From: Chitinophagaceae bacterium
GTDB lineage: Bacteria > Bacteroidota > Bacteroidia > Chitinophagales > Chitinophagaceae
Assembly (NCBI GenBank): GCA_947371755.1
Contig: CANBQT010000017.1
Coordinates: 1 to 52,912 of the forward strand
Length of the DNA: 52,912 nucleotides
Direction of reading: 5' to 3'
Every line of letters starts with the position of its first letter. Within the stretch, counting starts at the first letter, position 1. Of this stretch, positions 42,930 through 51,044 are shown one piece after another. The translations under genes were made by a program, and so were the position numbers. Under the pieces are notes generated by a model. The model was given only the letters and a program-made list of their open reading frames with translations, did no database searches and was not told the origin of the DNA.

Positions 42930-43637
42930 TTAGAGTCCCAATTTTTCTACCGCCAATTGAGCTGCGACCTGACTTGCATCTTTTTTGTTATAGCCCTTGC
43001 CCTGAGAAAGCATTTCGCCGTCTAATACGGCATTGATGGTAAATAAACGGCGACTTCCTTCCATTTTTTCTTGTACCAAATCGAATGCAAGGGTCTTCCC
43101 ATTTTTATTTGCCCATCCAATGAGCTTGTTCTTCAAATTAATATCAATCAATTCCAGATCGTCTACAAACATATGAGGAATCACAATTTGTTTCAAGACC
43201 CAGTTACTTGTTTTGACGTATCCTTTATCCAGATAAACTGCGCCTACTAATGCTTCAAGGGTGTTTCCGAAAATCTGACTTCCCTTTAAAGAATTATCGA
43301 ATTTATTGTAGAAAGTAAGCTTCTTGAGTCCCATTTTAAGGGCTATATCATTCAACTGTTGCCTGTTAACCATCTTGCTGCGCATCTCTGTGAGAAATCC
43401 TTCGCCTTTATAGGGGTAACGCTTAAATAGATAGTCGGCAACGATGGCACTTAAAACTGCATCTCCTAAATATTCCAGACGTTCATTATTTTCTTCAGCC
43501 GTTTCTTTCACGGAACGGTGACTTAAAGCGGTTTGATACAGTAAGCTATTACCGGGTTTGATACCCAATACATTCTTCAACTGATTTTCGAACGAAGTAT
43601 CGACTGATTTTCTGAGAAGTTTTTTTAGGAATTGCAC
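42930..43637 (-). CDS. rnc: Ribonuclease III
   Basis: The 235-residue enzyme has the RNase III signature ERLEYLGDAVLSAIVADYLF with the metal-binding acidic residues, a second acidic site in NTLEALVGAVYLDKG, and a C-terminal double-stranded RNA-binding domain ending DASQVAAQLAVEKLGL. It processes rRNA and cleaves dsRNA. GTG 43637 is the only sensible start, four bases after fabF; coupling with acpP-fabF-rnc is the classic arrangement. Confidence 0.97.
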   Translation of the reverse strand: MQFLKKLLRKSVDTSFENQLKNVLGIKPGNSLLYQTALSHRSVKETAEENNERLEYLGDAVLSAIVADYLFKRYPYKGEGFLTEMRSKMVNRQQLNDIALKMGLKKLTFYNKFDNSLKGSQIFGNTLEALVGAVYLDKGYVKTSNWVLKQIVIPHMFVDDLELIDINLKNKLIGWANKNGKTLAFDLVQEKMEGSRRLFTINAVLDGEMLSQGKGYNKKDASQVAAQLAVEKLGL

Positions 43638-43641
43638 AAAC

Positions 43642-44895
43642 CTAAGCTACATATTTTTTTACAATCACGCAGGCATTGTGTCCACCAAATCCAAAAGTAT
43701 TACTCAAGGCAGCACGAACAAGTCTTTTTTGTGGTGCATTAAAAGTAAAATTCAATCTAGGATCTAATGTTGGATCGTCTGTAAAGTGATTAATAGTAGG
43801 TGGAATGATATCGTGTATCACAGCTTGAACACAGGCAATTGCTTCAATAACACCAGCAGCGCCTAGGCAGTGACCAGTCATTGATTTTGTTGCACTGATA
43901 TTAAGTTCATAAGCATGGTCACCAAAAACATCCACAATGGCTTTTGCTTCAGCTCCATCTCCGAGAGGAGTGGAAGTTCCGTGAACATTGATATAATCAA
44001 TTTCATCGGCTCTCATGCCAGCATCTCTTAATGCGGCATTCATTACGTTGCGGGCGCCCAATCCATCTGGATGAGGTGCAGTTAAATGATAAGCATCCGC
44101 AGTTGCTCCACCTCCTGCAATTTCGCAGTAAATTTTCGCGCCACGTTTAATAGCGTGCTCGTATTCTTCAAGAACAAGAACACCCGCTGCTTCGCCCATT
44201 ACAAAACCATCACGGTCTTTATCGTAAGGACGACTCGCTGTTTTAGGATCATCGTTACGTTCGCTCATAGCTTTCATAGCGTTGAATCCACCCATTCCTG
44301 CCTCACTAATAACAGCTTCGGATCCGCCACTGATAATAATATCAGCTTTACCTAAACGAATATTGTCGCATGCAGTGATGATACCATTTGTGCTTGATGC
44401 GCAAGCGCTCACAACGGCAAAATTTGGACCACGAAATCCATGTCTCATGGAAATCTGTCCAGCTGCAATATCCAATATCATTTTAGGAATAAAGAATGGA
44501 TTAAAACGTGGTGTTCCGTCGCCCTTAGCAAAGTTGATTACTTCTTCCTGAAAAGTTGTTAATCCACCAATACCACTTGCGAAAATGACACCTACACGAT
44601 CTACGTCCACATTTTCTTTGCTGATACCCGCATCAGAAACTGCCATATCACTAGCTACTAAAGCGAGTTGGGCAAATCGGTCTAACTTTCTGGCTTCTTT
44701 CCTATCCATGAAATTGGTTGGATCAAAACCTTTCACTTCACAAGCAAATCTTGTTTTAAACTTAGAGGCATCAAATAAAGTAACATTATCTGCTCCTGAA
44801 ACACCATTCAACAGATTGGTCCAATAATCGTTTAAATTATTGCCCAACGGGGTAAGGGTTCCAATACCGGTAACTACTACTCTTTTTAATTCCAT
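43642..44895 (-). CDS. fabF: Beta-ketoacyl-ACP synthase II
   Basis: The 417-residue condensing enzyme extends acyl-ACP in fatty acid synthesis with malonyl-ACP. The nucleophile is Cys165 in VVSACASS, and the active-site histidines are in NVHGTSTPLGD and SMTGHCLGAAG. It starts MELKRVVVTGIGTLTPLG and ends CVIVKKYVA, both typical. It is the second gene of acpP-fabF-rnc. A large hairpin in the 77-bp gap before it probably lets acpP be expressed more strongly. Confidence 0.98.
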   Translation of the reverse strand: MELKRVVVTGIGTLTPLGNNLNDYWTNLLNGVSGADNVTLFDASKFKTRFACEVKGFDPTNFMDRKEARKLDRFAQLALVASDMAVSDAGISKENVDVDRVGVIFASGIGGLTTFQEEVINFAKGDGTPRFNPFFIPKMILDIAAGQISMRHGFRGPNFAVVSACASSTNGIITACDNIRLGKADIIISGGSEAVISEAGMGGFNAMKAMSERNDDPKTASRPYDKDRDGFVMGEAAGVLVLEEYEHAIKRGAKIYCEIAGGGATADAYHLTAPHPDGLGARNVMNAALRDAGMRADEIDYINVHGTSTPLGDGAEAKAIVDVFGDHAYELNISATKSMTGHCLGAAGVIEAIACVQAVIHDIIPPTINHFTDDPTLDPRLNFTFNAPQKRLVRAALSNTFGFGGHNACVIVKKYVA

Positions 44896-44916
44896 TTCCT
44901 AGCCTGTTTGAAGTGA

Positions 44917-44949
44917 TAATCCGGCCCGGGAGTTAACCGGGCCGGATTA
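44917..44949 (-). promoter_or_regulatory. Strong intercistronic hairpin between acpP and fabF
   Basis: TAATCCGGCCCGG (44917-44929) and CCGGGCCGGATTA (44937-44949) form a perfect 13-bp stem with a seven-base loop. No T run follows on the minus strand, so it is a processing or stabilising structure (or partial attenuator) and not a full terminator. Confidence 0.8.
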
Positions 44950-44972
44950 AATTATTCCTATTGAAGGGAGTT

Positions 44973-45209
44973 CTACTTAGCGTGCTCTTCTAGGTAAGCT
45001 ACAGCCTGACCAACAGTTGTGATGGTTTCAGCCTGCTCATCAGGGATAGAGATGTTAAATTCTTTTTCGAATTCCATAATCAACTCTACGGTATCCAAAG
45101 AATCCGCACCCAAATCATTAGTAAAAGAAGCTTCGTTTGTTACCTCTGCTTCGTCTACGCCTAACTTGTCAACTATGATTTTCTTTACTCTTGTTGCGAT
45201 GTCTGACAT
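44973..45209 (-). CDS. acpP: Acyl carrier protein
   Basis: The 78-residue acidic protein has the 4'-phosphopantetheine site Ser37 in [14 protein letters not shown]. It carries growing acyl chains for fatty acid synthesis. ATG 45209 ([17 protein letters not shown]) is followed by the usual helical bundle. It leads acpP-fabF-rnc. A perfect -7 element lies 24 bp upstream and a stable hairpin after the stop, fitting a gene made in large amounts. Confidence 0.98.
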   Translation of the reverse strand: MSDIATRVKKIIVDKLGVDEAEVTNEASFTNDLGADSLDTVELIMEFEKEFNISIPDEQAETITTVGQAVAYLEEHAK

Positions 45210-45232
45210 TGTAAAAGTTTTTGTTACAGGCG

Positions 45233-45240
45233 CAAAAATA
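45233..45240 (-). promoter_or_regulatory. -7 promoter element of acpP
   Basis: TATTTTTG on the minus strand matches TAnnTTTG exactly, 23 bp before the acpP ATG. Confidence 0.55.
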
Positions 45241-45376
45241 TACTTTTTAGCAAAACCGCCATCGTTTATTGCATTTTTGTTTCCACAAGCTTTTACTAAT
45301 AATTGTTAGTTCTTGTCGAATTTCTTGTTTTTAGATAAGAAAATGATTCCTATCTTGTACACCTCGATTAACGCTT

Positions 45377-45805
45377 ATGCCTCTACAAATCATTGACCAC
45401 GGCTCAATACAGCATCGCCAGATGGTGGATTTACGTTTTCAGATCCTAAGAAAACCTTTGGGATTAACTTTTACCAAAGATGATCTGGAGGCTGAAAAAA
45501 ATGATATTTTAATTGGTTTTTTTGATGAAGGGAAGCTGGAAGGTTGCTGTATTTTGACAAAAGAAGGCGCAAAAACGGTTCGCCTCAGGCAAATGGCTGT
45601 CATTTCCGGACTCCAGGGGAAGGGAATCGGAAGGGTAATTATGAGCTTCGCAGAAAATATTGCGCGTGACCGTGGTTACAAAAAATTGAACATGCATGCC
45701 CGAAAAACCGCTCAGGGTTTTTACGAAAAACTAGGCTACCATGTAGAAGGCCCCGAATTTGAAGAAGTAACCATCCCTCATATTGAAATGGTGAAGGAAT
45801 TGTAA
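45377..45805 (+). CDS. GNAT family N-acetyltransferase
   Basis: The 142-residue protein has the acetyl-CoA binding A motif VISGLQGKGIGRVIM and the B region MHARKTAQGFYEKLGYHVEG. GNAT enzymes acetylate amino groups of small molecules or proteins; the substrate cannot be told. ElaA-like relatives look similar. It is divergent from acpP and ends 10 bp before a truncated REP-like hairpin that may act as its terminator. Confidence 0.92.
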   Translation: MPLQIIDHGSIQHRQMVDLRFQILRKPLGLTFTKDDLEAEKNDILIGFFDEGKLEGCCILTKEGAKTVRLRQMAVISGLQGKGIGRVIMSFAENIARDRGYKKLNMHARKTAQGFYEKLGYHVEGPEFEEVTIPHIEMVKEL

Positions 45806-45815
45806 TAAAAATGAT

Positions 45816-45831
45816 CCCCTCTTGGGAGGGG
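45816..45831 (+). repeat. REP-like element C, truncated hairpin
   Basis: CCCCTCTTGGGAGGGG is identical to the hairpin of element B1, and the flanks (AT before, TAAT after) also match, 22 bp in all. The linker and GGGGTGG part are missing. It lies between the GNAT stop and the YcxB-like gene's array. Confidence 0.75.
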
Positions 45832-45837
45832 TAATAC

Positions 45838-45890
45838 TTTTTACTTTCTACTTTTTAATTATTAATTATTAATTTTTAATTTTTACTTTA
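45838..45890 (-). repeat. 7-bp repeat array spanning the YcxB-like gene stop codon
   Basis: Plus-strand units TTTTTAC, TTTCTAC, TTTTTAA, TTATTAA, TTATTAA, TTTTTAA and TTTTTAC, exactly 7 bp apart, run from 45838 to 45886. The array enters the coding region: the last codons (KVKIKN) and the stop (45869-45871) lie in it. Confidence 0.8.
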
Positions 45891-46342
45891 AGCAGCCCTC
45901 TTAATTCATGGGTAAACTCCTCGCTCATATTATCTTTTGGAACAATAAAAAATGATTTAGAGTCGAAGTATAAATGAAAGAAATGCGGGCTTTCAAAATA
46001 TTTGCTGAATTTATTCCATTGCCAAATCATTTCACCTCTTTCATTTTCTAGAACAACCGCCACATCATTAAAGTGAATGATGAACTTATCTTTAAAAGTA
46101 TCGGCCTTATTGTAGATATTGTTTGGAAGAAAATACCAGAAGGAAGCCATTAAACCCATCCATATCAAAGACCCTAGAAAGAAAGGTTCTGGTCGAATTT
46201 TTTTTGTGTAAAAAAGAATGGCAGATACTATTGCAAAAACATTCACAAGAATCAACATCACTCTGATTTCCGGGCTCTGCACAAAATGATAACGGAGTGC
46301 TTGTATTACTTTGGGTTTCTGATAACTAAAGCTCAATTGCAT
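45869..46342 (-). CDS. YcxB-like membrane protein
   Basis: The 157-residue protein has two membrane segments (about 29-46 and 53-72) and a soluble C-terminal beta domain with WQWNKFSKYFESPHFFHLYF and SKSFFIVPKDNMS. This order fits the YcxB-like family, whose function is unknown. The last residues, KVKIKN, are encoded by a 7-bp repeat array, so the C-terminus is probably not under selection. It precedes the hexuronate genes by 35 bp in the same direction, but its content suggests no link to sugar use. Confidence 0.8.
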   Translation of the reverse strand: MQLSFSYQKPKVIQALRYHFVQSPEIRVMLILVNVFAIVSAILFYTKKIRPEPFFLGSLIWMGLMASFWYFLPNNIYNKADTFKDKFIIHFNDVAVVLENERGEMIWQWNKFSKYFESPHFFHLYFDSKSFFIVPKDNMSEEFTHELRGLLKVKIKN

Positions 46343-46377
46343 GCGTCAAAAGTATTGACCATTGCATAAACCACAAA

Positions 46378-47430
46378 TTATTTTCCGGAACTAAAGTCCT
46401 GAGCATACTTTTCAATTCTAGTATTAGACAATCTATTTTTGCCAGCCGCAATGATTATCTTATACCTAAAAATAACCGATTGTCCCTTTGGCAATTTAAA
46501 ATCCATCACAGTTTTGCCATTGGAAAATATTTTTTGTCCGAGGGGATTTGCTGCAAACAATCCATAATTGCGAGCATGCCAGTATGTTGGATAACCAGGA
46601 TTCTGAGGATGATCAATCATGACGATACTTACAGAATCTGCTAGCAGTTTCCCAAATAACATGCACCAGTTTCCCCTGGTACCCCAGGCAGCATCTCCCT
46701 GCTTACCCTCACTTGTGAGGTAGTTTCCTGTTACCATACTGTCCTTATTTGCCTTCACATAAGTGATGATGCCATTTGCATCCACATATTTTTTGGTTTC
46801 GGTAATTGGCAATTCTAATTCATGTGCCACCCGTAATCCCAACATACCATCTTTTACATCATTGAAAACAATGTCTTCTGATGCTGTAAGTTTTGTAACA
46901 CGTTCAATGATACGATCCCCCTGTATCACATAAAACTTCAGGTCTGTAGTTTCTTCAATCAGTGTTTTTTTCTGCTGATCCATCCAATTTGCTGTATATG
47001 TTATACCTCCCTCAGTACCAGATTTTGCCTGCAGAATTTTATGCGTACGAATCCATCCATAATTTTTTTTCTTATCAGTTTCTATAGCGTAAGAATTATT
47101 CCAGAAATCCAACCCATTTACACTTTCATAATTGAACCACAATCCAATATGATGTGGATGATCTGTAGGTTCATTTGGGCGAGGCTTGAGAGGGAATCCT
47201 CTGGTAATTGCTGCGTCATTGGCAGCATATATTGGATATAAAAATGGTTTTTCTAAACTATCCGGATAACAAAAACTTGTAAAAGGTTTTCCAGCAATGC
47301 TTACATCTATTTTTTGTTCCTTTGGGAAATTCTCTACTTGGATCCTATGATGGTTTTTAGATCTTGTTTGTGCTGAAACTTTTGCTACTATAACTAAGGA
47401 TAAAATAAATAATAGGTAGTACTTCCTCAT
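46378..47430 (-). CDS. Secreted DUF6807 (PmoA-like) protein in the hexuronate cluster
   Basis: The 350-residue protein has a Sec signal (MRKYYLLFILSLVIVAKVSA) and the DUF6807 core: GFPLKPRPNEPTDHPHHIGL (in part), GLDFWN, and later DHPQNPGYPTYWHARNYGLFAANP. The old name 'methane oxygenase PmoA' is misleading. Repeated His and Asp residues suggest a metal or sugar site; no enzyme activity is established to my knowledge. It is 20 bp after exuT, the last gene of the hexuronate run, so a role in cleaving or binding uronate-containing glycans outside the cytoplasm is inferred. Confidence 0.83.
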   Translation of the reverse strand: MRKYYLLFILSLVIVAKVSAQTRSKNHHRIQVENFPKEQKIDVSIAGKPFTSFCYPDSLEKPFLYPIYAANDAAITRGFPLKPRPNEPTDHPHHIGLWFNYESVNGLDFWNNSYAIETDKKKNYGWIRTHKILQAKSGTEGGITYTANWMDQQKKTLIEETTDLKFYVIQGDRIIERVTKLTASEDIVFNDVKDGMLGLRVAHELELPITETKKYVDANGIITYVKANKDSMVTGNYLTSEGKQGDAAWGTRGNWCMLFGKLLADSVSIVMIDHPQNPGYPTYWHARNYGLFAANPLGQKIFSNGKTVMDFKLPKGQSVIFRYKIIIAAGKNRLSNTRIEKYAQDFSSGK

Positions 47431-47450
47431 TTTCTGTTTATTATCATTAA

Positions 47451-48758
47451 TTAGTTAAACGCCACGTCCTCTTTTTTTCCTAAAAGAGTTTGCATGATAA
47501 CCCATGCAAGCAAATAGGCTGTACCGCTTAAAAAGAACATGATATAATAAGCAGTTTCAATTTGATGGATGGCACGATAATGAACAAATAAACTTTTCTG
47601 CACAAAAAGCGACAGAAAAATTCCTCCTATTGCCCCAAACATGCCTGCAATGCCAATGACAGAACCCACCACCTTTTTAGGGAAACGATCTGAAACAACC
47701 GTATACATATTAGCACTCCAAGCCTGATGAGCTGCAGCAGCAAACCCAATCACAAATACAGACAGCCACATATTTAAACTTCCCAGCAATTGTGCAAAAA
47801 CTATTGGCAAAACACAAAATGCATAAATCAACATGGATATTTTTCTTGCTTTGAATAAAGAGATATTTCGTTGTATTAATTGCAAAGGAAGCCACCCCCC
47901 TCCAATGCTTCCAAAAGTTGATAAAGTATATACTACAGCAACTGGCAAACCTATGGCAACACCCTTCAAATGATATTCGCTTTCTAAAAAATCTGGTAAC
48001 CAAAAAAGATAGAACCACCAGATTGGATCGGTTAAAAATTTACCGAATATCACGGCCCAGGTTTGTTTATAACCCATTAAATAAATCCAAGAAATATTTT
48101 TTTCAGGCATTCCCTTAGCTTCATCTACCTGTAATGTATCACTATGAATATATTCAAACTCCTTTTGAGATAGTTTTTTGTGTTTTGCAGGAATTTCATA
48201 TAAAATCCACCAAAAAATTAACCAGATAAATCCCAAAGAACCTGTGATGATAAAGGCCCATTGCCATCCCCAATGAACATTGATCCAGGGAACAGTTAAG
48301 GGTGCAATGATGGCTCCAACATTGGTTCCGGAATTAAAGATTCCAGTAGCAAATGCCCTTTCTTTTTTAGGAAACCATTCTGCCACTGTTTTAATAGCTG
48401 CAGGAAAATTACCCGCTTCAGTAATTCCCAATGCAGACCTTGCCACACCAAATCCAAAAGTACTATTTGAAAAAGCATGTGCCACAGCTGCAATACTCCA
48501 GAGCAAAGTAGAGAGAAAATATCCAATTTTAGTTCCCAATTTATCTATTATCCTGCCTGTACCAATCATCCCTAAAGCATAAGATACTTTAAAAGCAATT
48601 TCAATATTGGCATAGTCGCCATCATTCCATTTAAACTCAGTTGTTAAACTGGACTTCAATAAACTGATAACAGCCCTATCGAGATAATTAATAGTGGTGG
48701 CAAAAAATATCAATGAACAAATAGTCCAACGGTATTTACCCAAATCAGTATTCGGCAT
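47451..48758 (-). CDS. exuT: MFS hexuronate transporter
   Basis: The 435-residue permease has 12 membrane segments of the anion:cation symporter/ACS type. It opens with the family's NYLDRAVIS near residue 24, then FVIT-type helices, GITEAGNFPAAIKTVAEWFP and the central loop (about 195-225) rich in Lys and Glu. ExuT relatives import glucuronate and galacturonate with protons. Its location between kdgA and the DUF6807 gene in a uronate cluster supports that substrate. It starts three bases after kdgA ends, so they are one transcript. Confidence 0.93.
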   Translation of the reverse strand: MPNTDLGKYRWTICSLIFFATTINYLDRAVISLLKSSLTTEFKWNDGDYANIEIAFKVSYALGMIGTGRIIDKLGTKIGYFLSTLLWSIAAVAHAFSNSTFGFGVARSALGITEAGNFPAAIKTVAEWFPKKERAFATGIFNSGTNVGAIIAPLTVPWINVHWGWQWAFIITGSLGFIWLIFWWILYEIPAKHKKLSQKEFEYIHSDTLQVDEAKGMPEKNISWIYLMGYKQTWAVIFGKFLTDPIWWFYLFWLPDFLESEYHLKGVAIGLPVAVVYTLSTFGSIGGGWLPLQLIQRNISLFKARKISMLIYAFCVLPIVFAQLLGSLNMWLSVFVIGFAAAAHQAWSANMYTVVSDRFPKKVVGSVIGIAGMFGAIGGIFLSLFVQKSLFVHYRAIHQIETAYYIMFFLSGTAYLLAWVIMQTLLGKKEDVAFN

Positions 48759-48761
48759 GCA

Positions 48762-49424
48762 TTAGTTTTTAATTGCTTGAATAATGGCTAATACTTTTTC
48801 AGTTTCTTTACCAATAGTCATAAAGTCTTTCTCTTCCAACAATTTTTTACTGATTAACTGGCTTCCCATACCTACCGCAACCACACCAGCCTGAAACCAT
48901 TGTTCAATATTTTCTTTATCTGAAGTAACTCCTCCTGTTGGCATAAAATGAGTATCTGGGAAAATATCTTTAATAGATGTAACAAAAGCAGGACCTAATA
49001 AATTTCCGGGGAACAATTTGATCAGGTTGGCTCCTAAACTTTCCGCTTTAATAATTTCGGTTGGAGTCATACAACCTGGTATCCAGGGCATATGGTGCAA
49101 TGCTGCAATTTCAGCTACAGATTCCACAAGACCTGGCGAAATTAAAAAATCTGCACCCTCGTGAATGAACTGATGAGCCATTCCTGCATTTTTTATAGTA
49201 CCCACTCCCAGTTTCAGTCCAGGCAATTCGGCATCTGCCAGTTTTTTCATTTCAATAAAATTAGCAAGTGCAGTTTTACCTCGATTGGTATATTCGATGG
49301 CTCTGATGCCTGCTACATATAAAGTCTTCATGATGGCGATACTCACTTCCTTATCACTATGATAAAAAAGGGGTAATACACCTTGCTCAGAAATAAGATC
49401 GAGTACTCTGTGTTTCGCTTCCAT
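48762..49424 (-). CDS. kdgA: 2-keto-3-deoxy-6-phosphogluconate (KDPG) aldolase
   Basis: The 220-residue class I aldolase has the Schiff-base Lys136 in ANLIKLFPGN, Glu44 in AIEYTNRGK and GVGTI..AG in the barrel. It cleaves KDPG to pyruvate and glyceraldehyde-3-phosphate, the end of the uronate route and of Entner-Doudoroff. It is coupled to exuT three bases downstream. The 137-bp space before it, shared with divergent yhcH-like gene, probably holds promoters for both. Confidence 0.95.
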   Translation of the reverse strand: MEAKHRVLDLISEQGVLPLFYHSDKEVSIAIMKTLYVAGIRAIEYTNRGKTALANFIEMKKLADAELPGLKLGVGTIKNAGMAHQFIHEGADFLISPGLVESVAEIAALHHMPWIPGCMTPTEIIKAESLGANLIKLFPGNLLGPAFVTSIKDIFPDTHFMPTGGVTSDKENIEQWFQAGVVAVGMGSQLISKKLLEEKDFMTIGKETEKVLAIIQAIKN

Positions 49425-49561
49425 AAGGCAAAAATTTAAACTTCTTCTATTTTAAAGTTACTTCATATTCATTCAGAAATGCGATTAGTAAAGATTGTTT
49501 TCGGAAAGAAGTTCTATTCCTGGCAGTTTATTATCTTCAATAAATATTTAAAAATAATTAC

Positions 49562-50014
49562 ATGATAATTGATCATATTCATGCTGCCTCAAAATATGCC
49601 AATCTGAACCCCCTTTTCAAGAAGGCTTTTGAATTTATCAATAAAACTGATTTGGAAAGCATTTCAGTAGGTCATCATGAAATTGAGGGCAAAGATCTCA
49701 GAGTAATTGTAGCCGAAGAACATGGCGTTACAGAATCAGCATCCCTCTCAGAATTCGAATGTCATAATCAGCATATAGATATTCAATTCTGTATTTCGGG
49801 CATAGAAAGATTTGGCTGGAAACCAAGAAATACCTGTGTTTTGCCTTTAGGAGAATACAACTTTGAGAAAGATGTGTTATTGTATAACGATAAGCCAGAC
49901 ATGTTTTTCACCTTAAAAGAAAATCAATTTGTTATTTTATATCCCGAAGATGTACATGCACCAATGATCTCAGATGGAATGATCCGAAAGTTGATTTTCA
50001 AAGTAAAAATTTAA
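49562..50014 (+). CDS. YhcH/YjgK/YiaL family protein
   Basis: The 150-residue protein is a cupin-like beta sandwich of the DUF386 type. Visible are EFECHNQHIDIQFCISG, YNFEKDVLLYNDKPDMFF and FVILYPEDVHAPMI, whose His and Glu residues form the metal site. Relatives sit in sugar-acid and sialic acid clusters and may act as anomerases or sugar isomerases; the reaction is unsettled. It is on the opposite strand to the rest of the cluster, between kdgA and kdgK, and ends one base from the kdgK stop. Confidence 0.92.
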   Translation: MIIDHIHAASKYANLNPLFKKAFEFINKTDLESISVGHHEIEGKDLRVIVAEEHGVTESASLSEFECHNQHIDIQFCISGIERFGWKPRNTCVLPLGEYNFEKDVLLYNDKPDMFFTLKENQFVILYPEDVHAPMISDGMIRKLIFKVKI

Positions 50015-50015
50015 G

Positions 50016-51026
50016 CTATTGATACTTTTGTAAAAGTTCATTTACAGATCTTACATTTTGCCTGGTTCCATCACCCATTTCCTGAAGTTTACCCACAGCA
50101 GCAGCAGTTGCAAAATTGAGTATCTGTTGTGGTTGATTCTCTTGGAGTATTCCAGAAATAAGCCCAGCCATAAAACAATCCCCACTTCCACTTTTATCTA
50201 TGATTTGATCGATGTTGAATTCAGGAGACTGAAAACTTTCCGTTCTGTTATATAAACTGCTATAATATAAGATTTGATTGTCATTCTGATCAAAACGAAA
50301 AGTATTGGCTACTAATTCACAAACCGGGTAGCGATCCATTATTTGTTTTGACACATCCATTGCCTGATCTAAATAAGCTTGTTTGCTTTTTTTTGAATGA
50401 ATAGCTTCATCAATTTTAATTCCCAATAAAGTATTCGCACTCCATATATTTCCCATCACCAAATTGCAAAAAGGCAATAATTTTTCCATTACTTCAATTG
50501 GGTTAGAAGTATATTTCCACAATCTTGATCGATAATTTAAATCAATAGAGACTTTAATGTTTTTGGTAGTAGCTACTTTCACCGCTTCCAAACAAAGACC
50601 TGCCAGGTTTTGGTTAATGGCAGGAGTGATAGCTGAAAAGTTGAACCAGTCAACCCCCTCAAAAAATTGATCCCAATCAATGCTTCCTGGCAGAAGATTT
50701 GCAAATGAAGACCCTGCCCTATCATATACTACTGCACCTTTTAAATCTGCCCCCTGATCTAAATAATAGATCCCGATTCTTTCGCCTTTAATGATCATCT
50801 TATTTGTTCCAACGCTCCTATCGTTCAAATACTGTAGGATACGTGTTGCCATAAAATTATCTGGCATTGCTGAACTATATTGAACATCCACTCCAAAACC
50901 AGCCAATGCTCTTGCTACATTTGCTTCCGCACCACCAACATAGATGGCAAATGGATCCTGATCCAGCCCTTTCATAAAAGGGGATACCCTTAACAATATC
51001 TCTCCAAAACAAAGTACCTTTTTCAT
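50016..51026 (-). CDS. kdgK: 2-dehydro-3-deoxygluconokinase (PfkB family)
   Basis: The 336-residue sugar kinase has the PfkB signature 1 region (GGAEANVARALAGFGVDV) and signature 2 with the catalytic Asp in DKSGSGDCFMAG. It phosphorylates KDG to KDPG with ATP. The start MKKVLCFGEILLRVSP is typical. It is 18 bp after uxaC and converges with the yhcH-like gene, so kdgA downstream may need its own promoter or read-through. Confidence 0.93.
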   Translation of the reverse strand: MKKVLCFGEILLRVSPFMKGLDQDPFAIYVGGAEANVARALAGFGVDVQYSSAMPDNFMATRILQYLNDRSVGTNKMIIKGERIGIYYLDQGADLKGAVVYDRAGSSFANLLPGSIDWDQFFEGVDWFNFSAITPAINQNLAGLCLEAVKVATTKNIKVSIDLNYRSRLWKYTSNPIEVMEKLLPFCNLVMGNIWSANTLLGIKIDEAIHSKKSKQAYLDQAMDVSKQIMDRYPVCELVANTFRFDQNDNQILYYSSLYNRTESFQSPEFNIDQIIDKSGSGDCFMAGLISGILQENQPQQILNFATAAAVGKLQEMGDGTRQNVRSVNELLQKYQ

Positions 51027-51044
51027 CTATTTTTTTTACTCGAT

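Noticed and set aside
46378..47430. Methane oxygenase subunit
   Set aside because: The PmoA name attached to this family is historical; sequence is secreted DUF6807 without membrane helices or copper-site motifs of particulate methane monooxygenase.
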